Origin: an uncultured Desulfobulbus sp.
GTDB taxonomy: Bacteria; Desulfobacterota; Desulfobulbia; Desulfobulbales; Desulfobulbaceae
Assembly (NCBI RefSeq): GCF_963664075.1
Contig: NZ_OY760916.1
Coordinates: 496,001-560,000 of the forward strand
DNA: 64,000 nucleotides
Direction of reading: 5' to 3'
Below the pieces are notes generated by a model. That model was not told the origin of the DNA and searched no databases. It worked only from the letters and a program-made list of their open reading frames with translations. The position numbers and the translations under genes were made by a program. Each line of letters opens with the position of its first letter. Within the stretch, counting starts at the first letter, position 1. Below, piece by piece: positions 54,124 through 64,000 of this stretch.

Positions 54124-55863
54124 TTATAGCTCTACAGGAAGATAAACGCGAACCCGGGTTCCTTTTTGTGGCTGACTTTTAAGGGTTATACAGCCATTGT
54201 GGGCTCGAACGATACCAAGAACCAGGGGCAGGCCCATGCCCCGGCCGAGAAATTTATTCGAATAAAATGGGTCGAAGATGCGTTCCAGTTCCCTGGGTTC
54301 CATACCTGATCCTGTATCACTGACCTCGATGCAGGCGTAGTCCTGCTGGGTTGGTTTCCATTGCAAGGGTAGGCGGAAATGAGCGTAAATGCGTGTGGAA
54401 TCGACAGTGCTCAGGGTAATGCTTATTGTTCCAGGGGCCTCCATGGCCTCCCAGCTGTTCTCAACCAGATTGGTGATCAGTTCCCGCAGCTGTTCAGGAT
54501 TGGCATGAAGCATGGGGCCGGTGGTGGGGAATGACGGAATCAGTTGGACGTGCACAGGTTTTCGTGCCAGAAGTAAGGTAAGCAACAGGCGGACTTCTTC
54601 ACTGAGCTCGAGGAGGGTTTTTCCCTTATTGTTAATCCCCAGGTAGGTCAGCATGCGGTTGCTGAGTTCTGCTGCATTGTGCAGACTTTCCATGGCCGAA
54701 TAGAGATGGGGATGTTCCGGTGTATTGGTATGGCCTTCAAGGAACAGCTCGAGATTCCCCATAACGGCAAAGAGTTGATTGTTGAAATGATGTGCGATGG
54801 CTCCGGCCATGCGAGAGAGGCTTTCTTCTTTTTCGACCAGGTGAAGTCGTTGTTGCAGGAGGCGATTTTCCTGGTCCAACTTTTTTTGCTCAGTAATATT
54901 TTCATGCGCCACTACAATTCTGTACGTTTCTCCGGCCTTAAACCGGGTGACGCGTCCAATGAACCAGCGGTTTTCATTTTTTGAGTGGCAGGGGTATTCC
55001 TGCTGATACACATTTTTTTCCCCGCGGAGAACAGCGCGTATTCCCTGGGCAAAAGCGGCTGCATCCTTGGTTTCTTCGCCTTTGGCTTCAGCGCAGAGAG
55101 AAAAATAATTAACCCCCTTGCCCACCTGTTCAGTGACAACACCGTTTAAGCGGGCAAACTCCTGCCATGATCGATTGACGTAGAGTATCGTCCCCTGGTC
55201 GTCAAGAATGGCTATATGGGCGGTCAGGGCATTGATAGTGGAATGGGCTAGCTGTTCGGAGGCCAGCAGGGCCTGTTCCGCCTCTTTGCGCTCGGTGATA
55301 TCGGTGATGGTGAGAAACAACTCCGCATTTTGGTTGGAGGTGTTCTCGGAAAAAAGCTGATGAGGGCGGATGCTTATATTGACATGGCAAGGGTAGCCTC
55401 CGCAACGGCAGAGTTGCAGCTCGATCTGTTTGTCTTTTGGTTTTTTTAAAAGAGCTCGATAGCGGGCTAAAAAATGGGTGGCGGACTGTTGGGGAAGAAA
55501 ATCGGTAAAGGGCCGGTGTAACAGTTGCGAGCAGTCATGGCCTACCATTTCGCTGAAGGTGGCGTTGGCCTCAGATATGAGGCCGGAATGATCAAGTACC
55601 ACATAGCCTGCAGGTGCCTGATGAAATAGCCGCATGTAATGGCTTCGGCTCAATTCAAGATTGTTCTGGGATGCCCGCAATTCCTCGTTTTGTAACTCCA
55701 GTTCAAGCTGATGTACCTGTAATTCATGCAACAGGGTCTGAAAATCGGCAAGCTCAAGAAAGCTTCCCCCATCGGCAGCTTGACTCAAGATCTCCTCTGC
55801 ACGTTGACGAAGCGATTGAATGCGAGGGGGGGGCTGATGGCTCATCGGGCAAAAAACCTCCAT
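54124..55863 (-). CDS. PAS-PAS histidine kinase (companion of the CheB-CheR fusion)
   Basis: 579 residues, soluble. A helical N-terminus with LLHELQVHQLELELQNEELR (about 45-64), typical of kinases encoded next to CheB-CheR fusions, precedes two PAS domains (about 75-195, 205-325), a dimerisation helix with His358 (GAIAHHFNNQL) and an HATPase domain (VENSWEAM, DTGSGM, GRGMGLPLV). It has no receiver or Hpt of its own, so it must act on a separate regulator. An internal ATG at 55845 has GGAGG upstream and is a possible real start. An 8-C tract lies just after it. The gene lies 19 nt behind the CheB-CheR gene. Confidence 0.9.
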   Translation of the reverse strand: MEVFCPMSHQPPPRIQSLRQRAEEILSQAADGGSFLELADFQTLLHELQVHQLELELQNEELRASQNNLELSRSHYMRLFHQAPAGYVVLDHSGLISEANATFSEMVGHDCSQLLHRPFTDFLPQQSATHFLARYRALLKKPKDKQIELQLCRCGGYPCHVNISIRPHQLFSENTSNQNAELFLTITDITERKEAEQALLASEQLAHSTINALTAHIAILDDQGTILYVNRSWQEFARLNGVVTEQVGKGVNYFSLCAEAKGEETKDAAAFAQGIRAVLRGEKNVYQQEYPCHSKNENRWFIGRVTRFKAGETYRIVVAHENITEQKKLDQENRLLQQRLHLVEKEESLSRMAGAIAHHFNNQLFAVMGNLELFLEGHTNTPEHPHLYSAMESLHNAAELSNRMLTYLGINNKGKTLLELSEEVRLLLTLLLARKPVHVQLIPSFPTTGPMLHANPEQLRELITNLVENSWEAMEAPGTISITLSTVDSTRIYAHFRLPLQWKPTQQDYACIEVSDTGSGMEPRELERIFDPFYSNKFLGRGMGLPLVLGIVRAHNGCITLKSQPQKGTRVRVYLPVEL

Positions 55864-55882
55864 CTACAATTGTTTACGTGTT

Positions 55883-58800
55883 TCAGTTTGCGTTCGGTTT
55901 GTCGGGGCTGTCGCTTGGCGTTGCCGCGCGTTTTTCGTAGAGTGTGGTTATATCGTTTAAGGTGGTGAATACTTCGCTGACTGTGTGCTTCCCTTCAAGA
56001 ATAATTGGGGTGGTATTGACCAGTAACCATCGCCTTTTTTGAAAGGTTGATGATTGTATACCAACAACCCTGCCAGCGACCGGTTGGCCCGTCTCCAGGG
56101 TCTGAGTACAGGGCATGTGGGTATTGTCTATTTTTTGGCCGTTTTCGTCAATCATGTGCAGAGAACAAAAAGCATGTTGCAGCTGGTCATTCGAGGCGTG
56201 CTCCAGCCCCAAAAGATGGATCGCCGCCTGGTTGATATGCAGGAGCTTCCCTGCTCTATCCTGATGAATGATGCCCTGGGGCAGGGCGTTGATCAATTCA
56301 TCGCAGCGTTTCTCGCTTTCGGCCAGGTCATGGCTTGTTTGATACTGTTGGCCGATATCTTCTATGCAGATTGCCAGCCGATTATCGGGCAGAAGAAATC
56401 CTTGCAGAGTACAGCGGAGTTCTAGCCGTTTATCTGTATAGACGACATTTTTGAGTAAACACGAGGTGCCGAATTCAACGACTTTGAGTAACTGGGCAAT
56501 GATGCCCATTTGTTGAGCGGCAGGGAAGATGTCTTCCAGCAATCGGCCCTGAATCTCGGCCTTGGAAAGTCGCACCAGGTGTTCGGCCTCGGAGTTGCAA
56601 CTTTCCACACAGATCTTCTGGCTCTCATCGACCGTGCACATGAGTAAGCCAACGGGCATATGGGCTTTGATGATTTTGTTGGTTTGTTGACTTGTCTGCA
56701 GTTGATTGAGAGTGGCCCGGGTTTCTGTTATGTCGACAAGGGTAAGGACTACGCCCGAATAGACTCCTGGCCCGATGCTATATGGCAGAATACGGAGGAA
56801 ATACCATCGATTGTTTTCATCGCAAACCTCATGCTCAAAGGTCGTATAGCTCTCAAGTACATGGATCATTGCTGCTTCGAGGTCTATGTCGTTGAGTTTG
56901 TGAGAGATGTGCTTGATGGAGCGTCCAATGTCGCTGTCGATGATGTTGTAGATCTTTTGAATATCATCCGAGAATCGGCGAATCTCCAAGTTTTCATCTA
57001 AAAGAAGGATGCCGATCCCACAGCTGGTGAGCAGGTTGTCTACATCGTTGTTACGCTCTGTCAGTTCGATAATTTTGTTCTGGTGCTCGGCATTAACGGT
57101 GTAAAGCTCCTCATTGGTTGATTGCAGTTCTTCGTTAGTTGATTGTAGCTCCTCATTGCTTGCGAGGAGTTCTTCATTGGTTGCCTGTAATTCTTCATTG
57201 GATGTCTCGAGTTCTTCAATTGTGGCCTGCAGGTTTTCTCGAGCAAATTGCAGCTCCTGTTCAAGGTCTTCAATGCGTTGTTTGGCGACCTGATTAAGGT
57301 CGTAGGGGGCCTCCAGCAGGTCTGGAGCTGATGCTTGGGGGGCGATTGGCTCAAGGAAGACCGTGACCAGAGGGTCTTTGAGTTTGTTGTCGGGAAGGGG
57401 AGTAATTCGAATGGACAGAATTTTCTCTCCGGATTGGTTAGGGATGCGCAGGTTTTTGAAGCAGAGTTCCTTCCCTGTGCGCAGCACGTTTTGAATCCCG
57501 GTGGAGAGTGGAATGGCCAGTTCTTTAGGGGCTAGTGTATTGAGGTTGAAGTCCGTCGGAGCGGTGGGGAAATGCAGCACGCCCTCGGCATTGCCGAAGA
57601 TGTAGAGGACTTGCATCTGTTGATTGATGATAAGTGAGAGCGGCAGGTAGTGTTGGTTGGCCAGTTTGATAAACTGCTGGATAAGACGGTTGTTTTCAAA
57701 ATCGCTGTGCCGCTGCTTTTGCAGTTGTTGCCTGTGTCCGATTTCGGTTCGCTCCTCTCGGGGGCGAAGAAGGGCATCCTGCCCCGGGGGTAAGTTTTTT
57801 CCTAGCGAACGAAAAATTTTATTTTTTTGGTGCAGTATCTCAAAATATTCTGAAAGTTCGCCGGTGCTTTCACTGGAGCCGAGCAGAAGGATACCCTGTG
57901 GGGTCAAAGAAAAGTTAAAGAGCGTGAAAACCTTTCTTTGCAGGATAGGCTGCAGGTATATAAGTAAATTTCGGCAGGAGATGAGATCGATATTGGTAAA
58001 GGGGGGGTCCTTGATCAAATTGTGCTGGGCAAAGACGACCATCTCCCGCAGATGACGGACCACCTGCAGTTTTTCATTTTTGTGGTAGAAATACTTGTTG
58101 ATAAATCGTTGGGGAACGTCGCCGATGATGCTTTCGGGGTAAATCCCGCTGCTGGCCACGGCCAGGGCATCTCGGTCAATATCCGTAGCGAAAATTTTCA
58201 GATCTCTACTGAGCCCCAGCCGCTCCATGGCCTCTCTGGCGATCATTGCCAGGGTATAAGCCTCCTCCCCAGTGGAGCAGCCAGCCACCCAGATGCGGAT
58301 TTCCCGGTTACTGACTCGGGAAAATATCTCTGGGAGCCAGTGTTCTTCAAGTTGAGCCATGGGCTCTGGATCTCGAAAAAAACTAGTTACACCAATGAGT
58401 AAGTCCCGGTAGAGAGCGGTGACTTCAGCCGGGTAGTTGTTTAAATACTTGACGTATTCATTCAGTTCGCTGATCTGGTTAATGGACATGCGTCGTTCGA
58501 TACGACGGGTGATGGTCGATGGTTTGTAATAGGTGAAATCGACCTGGGAGGCCCCGCGCAGAATAGAAAAGAGCTTAGAGAGGCTGTCGCTTTCATGGAG
58601 TAAGAGGGCCGCACTTTTCTCGCCGCTCACATAGGGATGGGCCACATAGGCCAGGAGCTGGTCAGGCATTGCCTCCGGAGGAAGAATAAAGTCCGCCACA
58701 CCGGTGGCTGCCGCAGCCTTGGGCATACCATCGAATTTTGCGCTCTCCTCATCTTGCAGCATGACCATACCACCCATTTCCTTGATGGCACGCACCCCTC

Positions 58801-59245
58801 TGGTACCGTCGCTGCCGGTACCGGAGAGGATAATGGCAATGGCTTGCTCGCCCTGGTCTTCTGCCAGCGATCGGAGAAAAATATCAATGGGCAGGTTTAT
58901 CCCCTGGGTGCTGCGCTGGTCGTTGAGCTGGAGTTTGCCGTGGAAGATAGTCAGGTTTTTTCGTGGTGGGATCAGGTAAATATGGCCTGCCTTGACGTTT
59001 ATACCATCCTCTGCCCGGTGAACCTCCATCTTGGTTTTTTTGGTCAGCAACTCAACCATGAGGCTTTTGTAATCCGGTGAGAGATGCTGAATCACCACAA
59101 AGGCCAGGGTGTTCTCTGGCGGCATGTTCTTGAAAAAGGCTTCAATGGCCTCCAGCCCACCGGCTGAAGCTCCAATGCCGACGATATGACTGGGAGAAGA
59201 CGGGGGGCACGTGTTCATGAGGGGTTCCTGTGAAGATGGAGGCAT
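55883..59245 (-). CDS. CheB-CheR-PAS fusion protein
   Basis: 1120 residues. CheB methylesterase (about 18-205): GIGASAGG with Ser27, VIQHLSPD with His54, [10 protein letters not shown]. CheR methyltransferase (about 215-480): [22 protein letters not shown] for S-adenosylmethionine, [16 protein letters not shown]. After an intervening PAS-like part comes a long coiled coil of NEELQ-type heptads (about 655-730), then three PAS domains to the end. CheB has no receiver. Such fusions are thought to serve as methylation or signalling scaffolds for receptors and kinases. ATG at 59245 follows the previous stop by 1 nt; ATG at 59218 with AGGA before it is an alternative. Confidence 0.94.
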   Translation of the reverse strand: MPPSSQEPLMNTCPPSSPSHIVGIGASAGGLEAIEAFFKNMPPENTLAFVVIQHLSPDYKSLMVELLTKKTKMEVHRAEDGINVKAGHIYLIPPRKNLTIFHGKLQLNDQRSTQGINLPIDIFLRSLAEDQGEQAIAIILSGTGSDGTRGVRAIKEMGGMVMLQDEESAKFDGMPKAAAATGVADFILPPEAMPDQLLAYVAHPYVSGEKSAALLLHESDSLSKLFSILRGASQVDFTYYKPSTITRRIERRMSINQISELNEYVKYLNNYPAEVTALYRDLLIGVTSFFRDPEPMAQLEEHWLPEIFSRVSNREIRIWVAGCSTGEEAYTLAMIAREAMERLGLSRDLKIFATDIDRDALAVASSGIYPESIIGDVPQRFINKYFYHKNEKLQVVRHLREMVVFAQHNLIKDPPFTNIDLISCRNLLIYLQPILQRKVFTLFNFSLTPQGILLLGSSESTGELSEYFEILHQKNKIFRSLGKNLPPGQDALLRPREERTEIGHRQQLQKQRHSDFENNRLIQQFIKLANQHYLPLSLIINQQMQVLYIFGNAEGVLHFPTAPTDFNLNTLAPKELAIPLSTGIQNVLRTGKELCFKNLRIPNQSGEKILSIRITPLPDNKLKDPLVTVFLEPIAPQASAPDLLEAPYDLNQVAKQRIEDLEQELQFARENLQATIEELETSNEELQATNEELLASNEELQSTNEELQSTNEELYTVNAEHQNKIIELTERNNDVDNLLTSCGIGILLLDENLEIRRFSDDIQKIYNIIDSDIGRSIKHISHKLNDIDLEAAMIHVLESYTTFEHEVCDENNRWYFLRILPYSIGPGVYSGVVLTLVDITETRATLNQLQTSQQTNKIIKAHMPVGLLMCTVDESQKICVESCNSEAEHLVRLSKAEIQGRLLEDIFPAAQQMGIIAQLLKVVEFGTSCLLKNVVYTDKRLELRCTLQGFLLPDNRLAICIEDIGQQYQTSHDLAESEKRCDELINALPQGIIHQDRAGKLLHINQAAIHLLGLEHASNDQLQHAFCSLHMIDENGQKIDNTHMPCTQTLETGQPVAGRVVGIQSSTFQKRRWLLVNTTPIILEGKHTVSEVFTTLNDITTLYEKRAATPSDSPDKPNAN
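57105..57219. repeat. Degenerate 21-bp tandem repeats encoding coiled-coil heptads
   Basis: About five imperfect 21-bp units inside the CheB-CheR-PAS gene. Each encodes a seven-residue unit of the [14 protein letters not shown] type. The units differ at third positions, showing selection on the heptads, though the repeats could still expand or contract by recombination. Confidence 0.7.
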
Positions 59246-59246
59246 A

Positions 59247-62200
59247 TCAGGACTGACCGGGGGAGAGCACTTGACGAATAAGCAGAGCCAGGTCTTTTTT
59301 TGTTAAGGGTTTGAGGGCAAATTCCCGAATGCCATGGGCCTTGGCCTCCTCTTCAGAGATCAGTGTGCTGTAGCCTGTGCAGAGGATAATAGGCATTTCC
59401 GGTTGGAGAGCAAGAATGCGTTGTGCGAGTTCGGTACCGGTCATGCCGGGCATGGTCTGATCGGTGATGATGAGATCAAATCGGTCTGGATCATCGCGAA
59501 AGGCGGCAAGCGCATCGGTGCCGTTGGTCCGAACAGACACCCGATAGCCCAAACGCTCCAGCATGTTCTGCACCATATCCACCAGTACCTCTTCATCATC
59601 AACAAAGAGGATATGTTCTGTGCCCCCCGGGATTGGAGTATCGGTGGCCCCGTTGCTTTTTTCCGATATTGCAGTCAGGGGGAGATAAATTTGAAAGGTC
59701 GTCCCTTCTCCCGGGGTGGAGTTGAGGTGAATAAATCCGTTGTATCCCGTGACAATGCCATGGACGATGGAGAGCCCCATGCCGGTTCCTTTCCCCAAAT
59801 CCTTGGTGGTGAAGAAGGGGTCAAAGATGCGGTCTCTGATGGAGGCTGGAATGCCGCAGCCGGTATCTCCGATCAGGAGCTCCACATAGGAGCCTGGCTT
59901 GGCCTGCAGGCTATTGGGCAAGTCTTTTGGGGTAAATGTGACGTTACGCAGACTGATGGCCAGGGTGCCACCATGTTCTTCCATTGCGTGAAAGGCGTTG
60001 GTGCAGGTGTTCATCAAGATTTGATGCAGCTGGGTCGGGTCCATGTGGATAGGCCCGGCCTTGGGGGATATTTTCTGTTTGATTTCTATGGTGCTTGGCA
60101 GCGAGGGCCGCAGTAGCTTGATGACTTCTTTGACAATGTTTGCCGGCATTAGATTGATCGGTTCGGTTTCGCTTTGGCGGCTGAACACGAGAATCTGCCT
60201 TACCAGGTCTTTGGCCCGATGACCAGCCCTCAGAACCTGGTCCAGGTCACGTGCCAGTGGGGTGCCTGACTGGGTCATCTCTTTGGCCATATCGGTGTAG
60301 CCGATGACCGCGGCGAGAATATTGTTGAAATCATGGGCAATGCCACCCGCCAGGGTGCCGATGGCTTCGAGCTTTTGCGATTGGAGAAGCTGGGTGCGGA
60401 GAGTTTTGGTTTTTTCCTCAGTATGTTTACGGGTGGTAATGTCCTGAAACATGGCCACGTAGTGATCAACAGCACCGTTTTCAGTGCAGACGCCACGGGC
60501 GATGACCTCGGTGTGGACGATTTTCCCTTCTTTGGTGAGAAATCGTTTTTCCGTATGAAAAATATCGGTTTCAGATAGTTCGATGCGGGCAAATCGGCTC
60601 TGATCCTTGGCAAGATCATCGGGATGGGTCAACTCGTCCCAGCTTTTCAGCGCGAGTTCTTCCTCGCTGTATCCCAGGATTTCACAGAGTCGGTTGTTGT
60701 AATGGAGAAAATGACGGTCTGTGGAGAGTTTGGCCATGCCAATGAGTCCAAGCTCGAAATAATTGCGCAGCCGCTGTTCGCTCTCCCGCAGGGCCTGTTC
60801 TGCTCGGCATTGCTTGGTGATATCGTCATACAGCCAGAGCCGGCCATACTGTCGGCCATCGATAATAATAGGGACAAAATCACGCTGGTAGGTGCGATTA
60901 CCCGTGATGGGGATAGCTTCATCGCGTATCGGTTCCCGGGAAGCCAGAATCGCTTTGATGCGAGCTAAAAATTCGGGTTTGTTCTCCGCAACCTTGATCA
61001 TCTTGTCCAGTAATTCCTCAGGGAGGCTGCCGATGGGTTGGTCTTCAGCTTCATTGAGTTCAAAAAGCTGGCAAAAAGCCGGGTTGACAAATTCTACCCT
61101 GCCAGCATCGCTGACCACCAGGATGCCGGGGTAGAGACTGGTGAGCATGATCTGAAAACGTGTGAGCGTTGTCTGCAGTTTTTTCTCTGCCATTTGCCGC
61201 TCAAGTTCTCCGGCAGCACGGGCAGCCGCCATGCGTAAAATATTTCCCGCCAGGGACAGGTTGGTCAAAGGCGTTTTGCCTACGGCGCTGATCAGGCCAA
61301 TGGGATGGCCGTTGTGATCGAAGAGGCTGATGCCAAGGTAGCTTTCTGCCGCGCATTCCCTGAGCAATGGAGCGTTGGGATACTGCTTGGCTACTGCCTC
61401 GGTATGAAAGCATATTTCTTTCTCGACCGTATCCATGCACGGGGTGTCTTCCAGGCTGTAGGTGAAATTTTCGACGAGTTTTCCCCCTCTCCAGGCCGCT
61501 ACAGTGGTGGCCTGGGCCGAGGTCGCTTCAAGTTGACTCACGCAGACGAAATACATCTCCAGATGTTTGGCCATGTAGGCAACCAGACCTGGGAAAAATG
61601 AGTCTTCATCGTATCCGGTTCGTGCCTGGGCGAGGAAATCCTGCAGGTTGGCCAGTTGTTTCTTTTCTGTGATGTCGGTGGCAAAACCATCTATGACAGC
61701 CTGGTGCTGATCCTGTGTCGGGGAGAGTGTGGCGCTGAGTGCGAGCCAGCCTTCTTTGCCATTTTGTTTTTCTATCTGCAGTTCATAGTTCTGAACAGTT
61801 TTCTGCAATTGCAGGGTCTCAATAAAGTCTCGGTAGCTTTTGGTGGCAGCTTTGAGGCCACTGTCAAGGGCAAGGGGCATGGGGGGCAGGGAGGCAGGAT
61901 CTTCAAAGCCGAGAAAGTGGAGCAGGGCCGGATTGGCCTCGATGAGCGTTCCTTCAAGGGTGCAGCGGAAAATTCCCATGGGAGAGTTAGCAAAAAGATG
62001 CCGGTACCTGGCCTCACTTTCTGCAAGGGCCTGACGACTGGTTAAAAGTTCACGATTGAGGGTGTGCCGCTGGAGGGCCATGGTAATAGCCGCTGCCAGC
62101 TCCCGTTCGGCCACCGGCTTGATCAGATAACCATAGGGGGCGGCATCTTTGGCCTGTTCCAGCAAAGATTCCTGGGAAAACCCGGTAAGAAAGAGAATTG

Positions 62201-62432
62201 GGATATCGCTGCAGCGGTTGATCTCTTTGGCTGCCTCAATCCCGTTTTGTTCGCCGGCCAGCTCAATGTCCATTAAAACCAGATCAGGGCTGTGCTCCTG
62301 GGCCAGGAGTATTGCTTCCTCTCCCGTGGCAACCGGGCCCAGAATGGTGTGCCCCAGTCGATCTAAGGTGGTTTGCAAATGGGCGGCAAGGATGCCGTCA
62401 TCTTCAACGATGAGCAGAGATGCTTTGATCAT
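59247..62432 (-). CDS. REC-PAS-GAF-PAS-PAS histidine kinase with terminal REC
   Basis: 1061 residues from the ATG at 62432; a TTG at 62456 would add 8. REC1 with Asp55 (VLMDIELAG), PAS (about 125-250), a GAF-like domain (260-420), two PAS domains (about 420-670), HisKA with His700 (GGIAHDFNNIL), HATPase (DTGCGI, GTGMGLSIVHG), and REC2 with Asp991 (IITDQTMPGMTG). Having receivers at both ends suggests input by phosphotransfer and output by a second receiver. The start overlaps the preceding kinase gene by 29 nt, and the CheB-CheR gene begins 1 nt after the stop, so all three are probably translationally coupled. Confidence 0.92.
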   Translation of the reverse strand: MIKASLLIVEDDGILAAHLQTTLDRLGHTILGPVATGEEAILLAQEHSPDLVLMDIELAGEQNGIEAAKEINRCSDIPILFLTGFSQESLLEQAKDAAPYGYLIKPVAERELAAAITMALQRHTLNRELLTSRQALAESEARYRHLFANSPMGIFRCTLEGTLIEANPALLHFLGFEDPASLPPMPLALDSGLKAATKSYRDFIETLQLQKTVQNYELQIEKQNGKEGWLALSATLSPTQDQHQAVIDGFATDITEKKQLANLQDFLAQARTGYDEDSFFPGLVAYMAKHLEMYFVCVSQLEATSAQATTVAAWRGGKLVENFTYSLEDTPCMDTVEKEICFHTEAVAKQYPNAPLLRECAAESYLGISLFDHNGHPIGLISAVGKTPLTNLSLAGNILRMAAARAAGELERQMAEKKLQTTLTRFQIMLTSLYPGILVVSDAGRVEFVNPAFCQLFELNEAEDQPIGSLPEELLDKMIKVAENKPEFLARIKAILASREPIRDEAIPITGNRTYQRDFVPIIIDGRQYGRLWLYDDITKQCRAEQALRESEQRLRNYFELGLIGMAKLSTDRHFLHYNNRLCEILGYSEEELALKSWDELTHPDDLAKDQSRFARIELSETDIFHTEKRFLTKEGKIVHTEVIARGVCTENGAVDHYVAMFQDITTRKHTEEKTKTLRTQLLQSQKLEAIGTLAGGIAHDFNNILAAVIGYTDMAKEMTQSGTPLARDLDQVLRAGHRAKDLVRQILVFSRQSETEPINLMPANIVKEVIKLLRPSLPSTIEIKQKISPKAGPIHMDPTQLHQILMNTCTNAFHAMEEHGGTLAISLRNVTFTPKDLPNSLQAKPGSYVELLIGDTGCGIPASIRDRIFDPFFTTKDLGKGTGMGLSIVHGIVTGYNGFIHLNSTPGEGTTFQIYLPLTAISEKSNGATDTPIPGGTEHILFVDDEEVLVDMVQNMLERLGYRVSVRTNGTDALAAFRDDPDRFDLIITDQTMPGMTGTELAQRILALQPEMPIILCTGYSTLISEEEAKAHGIREFALKPLTKKDLALLIRQVLSPGQS

Positions 62433-64000
62433 GGGAGTATCGTTTTCCGGGAGCAAAGGTAAGGGTCAAGGTTGTCCCCTGGGAGGCTTCAATATCGATG
62501 CGTCCACCGAGTTGGTGTTCGCCAAGCATGCGCACCAGCAGCATTCCCAGACTTTGGCTGGATTTCTGGTCAATGTCATCCGGAAGTCCGATGCCGTTGT
62601 CGCTCACTTGAAGACTGTAGACACCTTTATAGTGGCGCATGCATATGGTTACCCGGCACTCCTTCGGGGCGTTGTTGCCTGAGGGCGGTCGGGGAAAGGC
62701 ATATTTGATGGCGTTGGTGAGCAGTTCGTTGACGATCAGGCCACAGGGGATAGCGATATCCAGAGAGCTTTCTACGTTCGGGGCGATGACCTGGAAGTTG
62801 ATGTGGTCAGCAGGCAAGGCGCTGCGAAGATGATAGAGGAGAGCTTCCAGGTACTGCTGCATGCTGATACTCGCCAGGGTGTCAGCCTGGTAGAGGTGCT
62901 CGTGGGCCAGAGCCATGGAGCGGATGCGGGCGACCAGTTCGATGAGGATCTGGCGGGTGTTTGTTTCAAGGGGGAGCTGAGCCTGCATCTCTAGAAGGCC
63001 GATTACCGAGGCCAGATTGTTTTTCACCCGGTGGTGCACCTCTTTGATGAGGACCTCCTTTTCCTGGAGCGCAGCTGCAAGGTTTTCCTCGATTTTCTTG
63101 CGCTCCCCCAGATCCACATCCACACAGAACAGCTCGGGATCCCCCTGGATGGGATGGATCAGCGCATGGCTGGAAAATACCTCCACGGCTGAACCGTCCT
63201 TATGCTGCAAGGTGAGTTCTGCAGGAGGGATGGGATCGCCTGTCTTTGACATCTGGGCGACTGCCTTTTGAACATCCCGTTGCATCTCTTGGGGAATAAT
63301 CAGCTCGAGCAGTTTTTTCCCAAGCGCTTCTTTCTGGCTGTACCCATACAGTTTTTCCGAGGCAGGATTCCAGAATCGAACCGTGCCGTCTGGTCCGTAC
63401 CCCTGAATGGAGACCAGGGGGATGTTGTTGATGAGTTGTCTGAACCGAGATTCGCTTTGCTGCAGTCGCAGCTCTTCTCGTTTTCGCAAAAAAACATCCC
63501 AGGCCAGGTCGCCAAGAATGGAGAGCTGGGTGACATCTTCATCGGTATACGCGGTATCGTTGTTGCCAACCCCGATAATGGCAACAATTTTTTGATGGCG
63601 AAAGATGGGGACTATCAGGTCACGAGTGAGAGGGACATGCCCTGGAGGGAGTCCTTTTTTGTGGGCAACAGCACGGTAGTCGTTGTGAATGACAGCTCTA
63701 TGTGTCTGGACACAGTCGACCCAGATACCGGCATCTTGCATATTGTAATGATATTGGTCACCAAGGGCATTGCAGGGGCCATGCAGGGTTCGATCGGACC
63801 AGGTCTGGAGGCTGACTGTTTGCTGATCCTGATCAAAGAGGTGGAAAAAACTCACGCGACTGGCGGTGAGATCTTCTGCTTCGTGCAGCAGACGGCGCAG
63901 GAGTGTGTCCAGAGAGAGGCTGGGGGCCGCCTCACTCAGTCGAAGTCGAGCCTGAAGCATCTGCTCGATTTTCTGGTGTCGAAAACGTTCAGCTTCCAGT
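62404..64000 (-). CDS. GAF-PAS-HisKA_2 histidine kinase, 5'-truncated
   Basis: The reading frame stays open to the window edge (an ERFRHQKIEQM linker before the first in-window Met), so the N-terminus, probably a PAS or sensor region, is missing. Visible parts from that Met: a GAF domain (about 20-165, with a VPIFRHQKIVAIIGVGN strand), PAS (about 175-290, GYGPDGTVRFWNPASEKLYG), a HisKA_2 dimerisation domain with KEVHHRVKNNL (near 315-325), and an HWE/HisKA_2-type ATPase with NELLTNAIKYAF and DNGIGLP. It is soluble and has no receiver. Its 3' end overlaps the next gene, whose N-terminal receiver is the natural phosphoacceptor. Confidence 0.93.
   Translation of the reverse strand, partial: LEAERFRHQKIEQMLQARLRLSEAAPSLSLDTLLRRLLHEAEDLTASRVSFFHLFDQDQQTVSLQTWSDRTLHGPCNALGDQYHYNMQDAGIWVDCVQTHRAVIHNDYRAVAHKKGLPPGHVPLTRDLIVPIFRHQKIVAIIGVGNNDTAYTDEDVTQLSILGDLAWDVFLRKREELRLQQSESRFRQLINNIPLVSIQGYGPDGTVRFWNPASEKLYGYSQKEALGKKLLELIIPQEMQRDVQKAVAQMSKTGDPIPPAELTLQHKDGSAVEVFSSHALIHPIQGDPELFCVDVDLGERKKIEENLAAALQEKEVLIKEVHHRVKNNLASVIGLLEMQAQLPLETNTRQILIELVARIRSMALAHEHLYQADTLASISMQQYLEALLYHLRSALPADHINFQVIAPNVESSLDIAIPCGLIVNELLTNAIKYAFPRPPSGNNAPKECRVTICMRHYKGVYSLQVSDNGIGLPDDIDQKSSQSLGMLLVRMLGEHQLGGRIDIEASQGTTLTLTFAPGKRYSHDQSISAHR

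Overview
The window is bacterial DNA with short intergenic gaps and good Shine-Dalgarno (SD) sites. It contains no rRNA, tRNA, CRISPR array, phage or transposase genes. The gene content (many Cache/PAS hybrid kinases, CheB-CheR-PAS fusions, a LUD protein, a DUF4213/DUF364 protein and an Mrp antiporter with an A-B fusion) points to a Gram-negative, probably anaerobic bacterium of the former Deltaproteobacteria (Desulfobacterota, perhaps Desulfobulbales-like). That placement is an impression from gene families, because no phylogenetic marker is present.

Region 1 (1-18.3 kb, almost all plus strand) is a mixed set of accessory and housekeeping genes. It begins with a truncated unknown protein, an internally duplicated small protein and an amidase with an SH3-like tail. 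A secreted SUMF1-like protein, a DUF1186 protein, a frameshifted NADAR gene, a YrhK-like protein and a CPBP membrane protease follow. Next come a LUD protein, a multi-TM patatin lipase, a GNAT acetyltransferase, a DUF364 protein and, on the minus strand, a DODA-type dioxygenase. The region ends with a solute-binding protein paired with a diguanylate cyclase, two secreted proteins (one a LprI-MliC lysozyme-inhibitor fusion) and a DUF900 hydrolase. Several start codons are moved here to positions with a clear SD.

Region 2 (18.36-24.59 kb, plus strand) is a tightly overlapping Mrp cation/proton antiporter operon: mrpA (with fused B domain), C, D, E, F, G, followed by an overlapping PsiE-family membrane gene.

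Region 3 (24.63 kb to the end, entirely minus strand) is about 39 kb of nothing but signal transduction: 15 consecutive genes. They comprise two chemoreceptors, an EAL-CBS-GGDEF protein, a REC-HD-GYP protein, a REC-PAS-GGDEF-EAL protein, eight histidine kinases (four of them hybrid kinases ending in Hpt), a CheB-CheR-PAS fusion and one sigma54-dependent response regulator. Three of the hybrid kinases (36805-39888, 46984-50469, 50501-53977) have different periplasmic sensors but the same C-terminal cassette: a receiver with an identical-length 21-residue insertion before strand beta-4, then an Hpt with a near-identical active-site segment. A convincing sigma54 promoter lies between the NtrC-type regulator gene and the downstream chemoreceptor gene. 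The inferred picture is a multi-input phosphorelay converging on c-di-GMP turnover, chemoreception and sigma54-dependent transcription.
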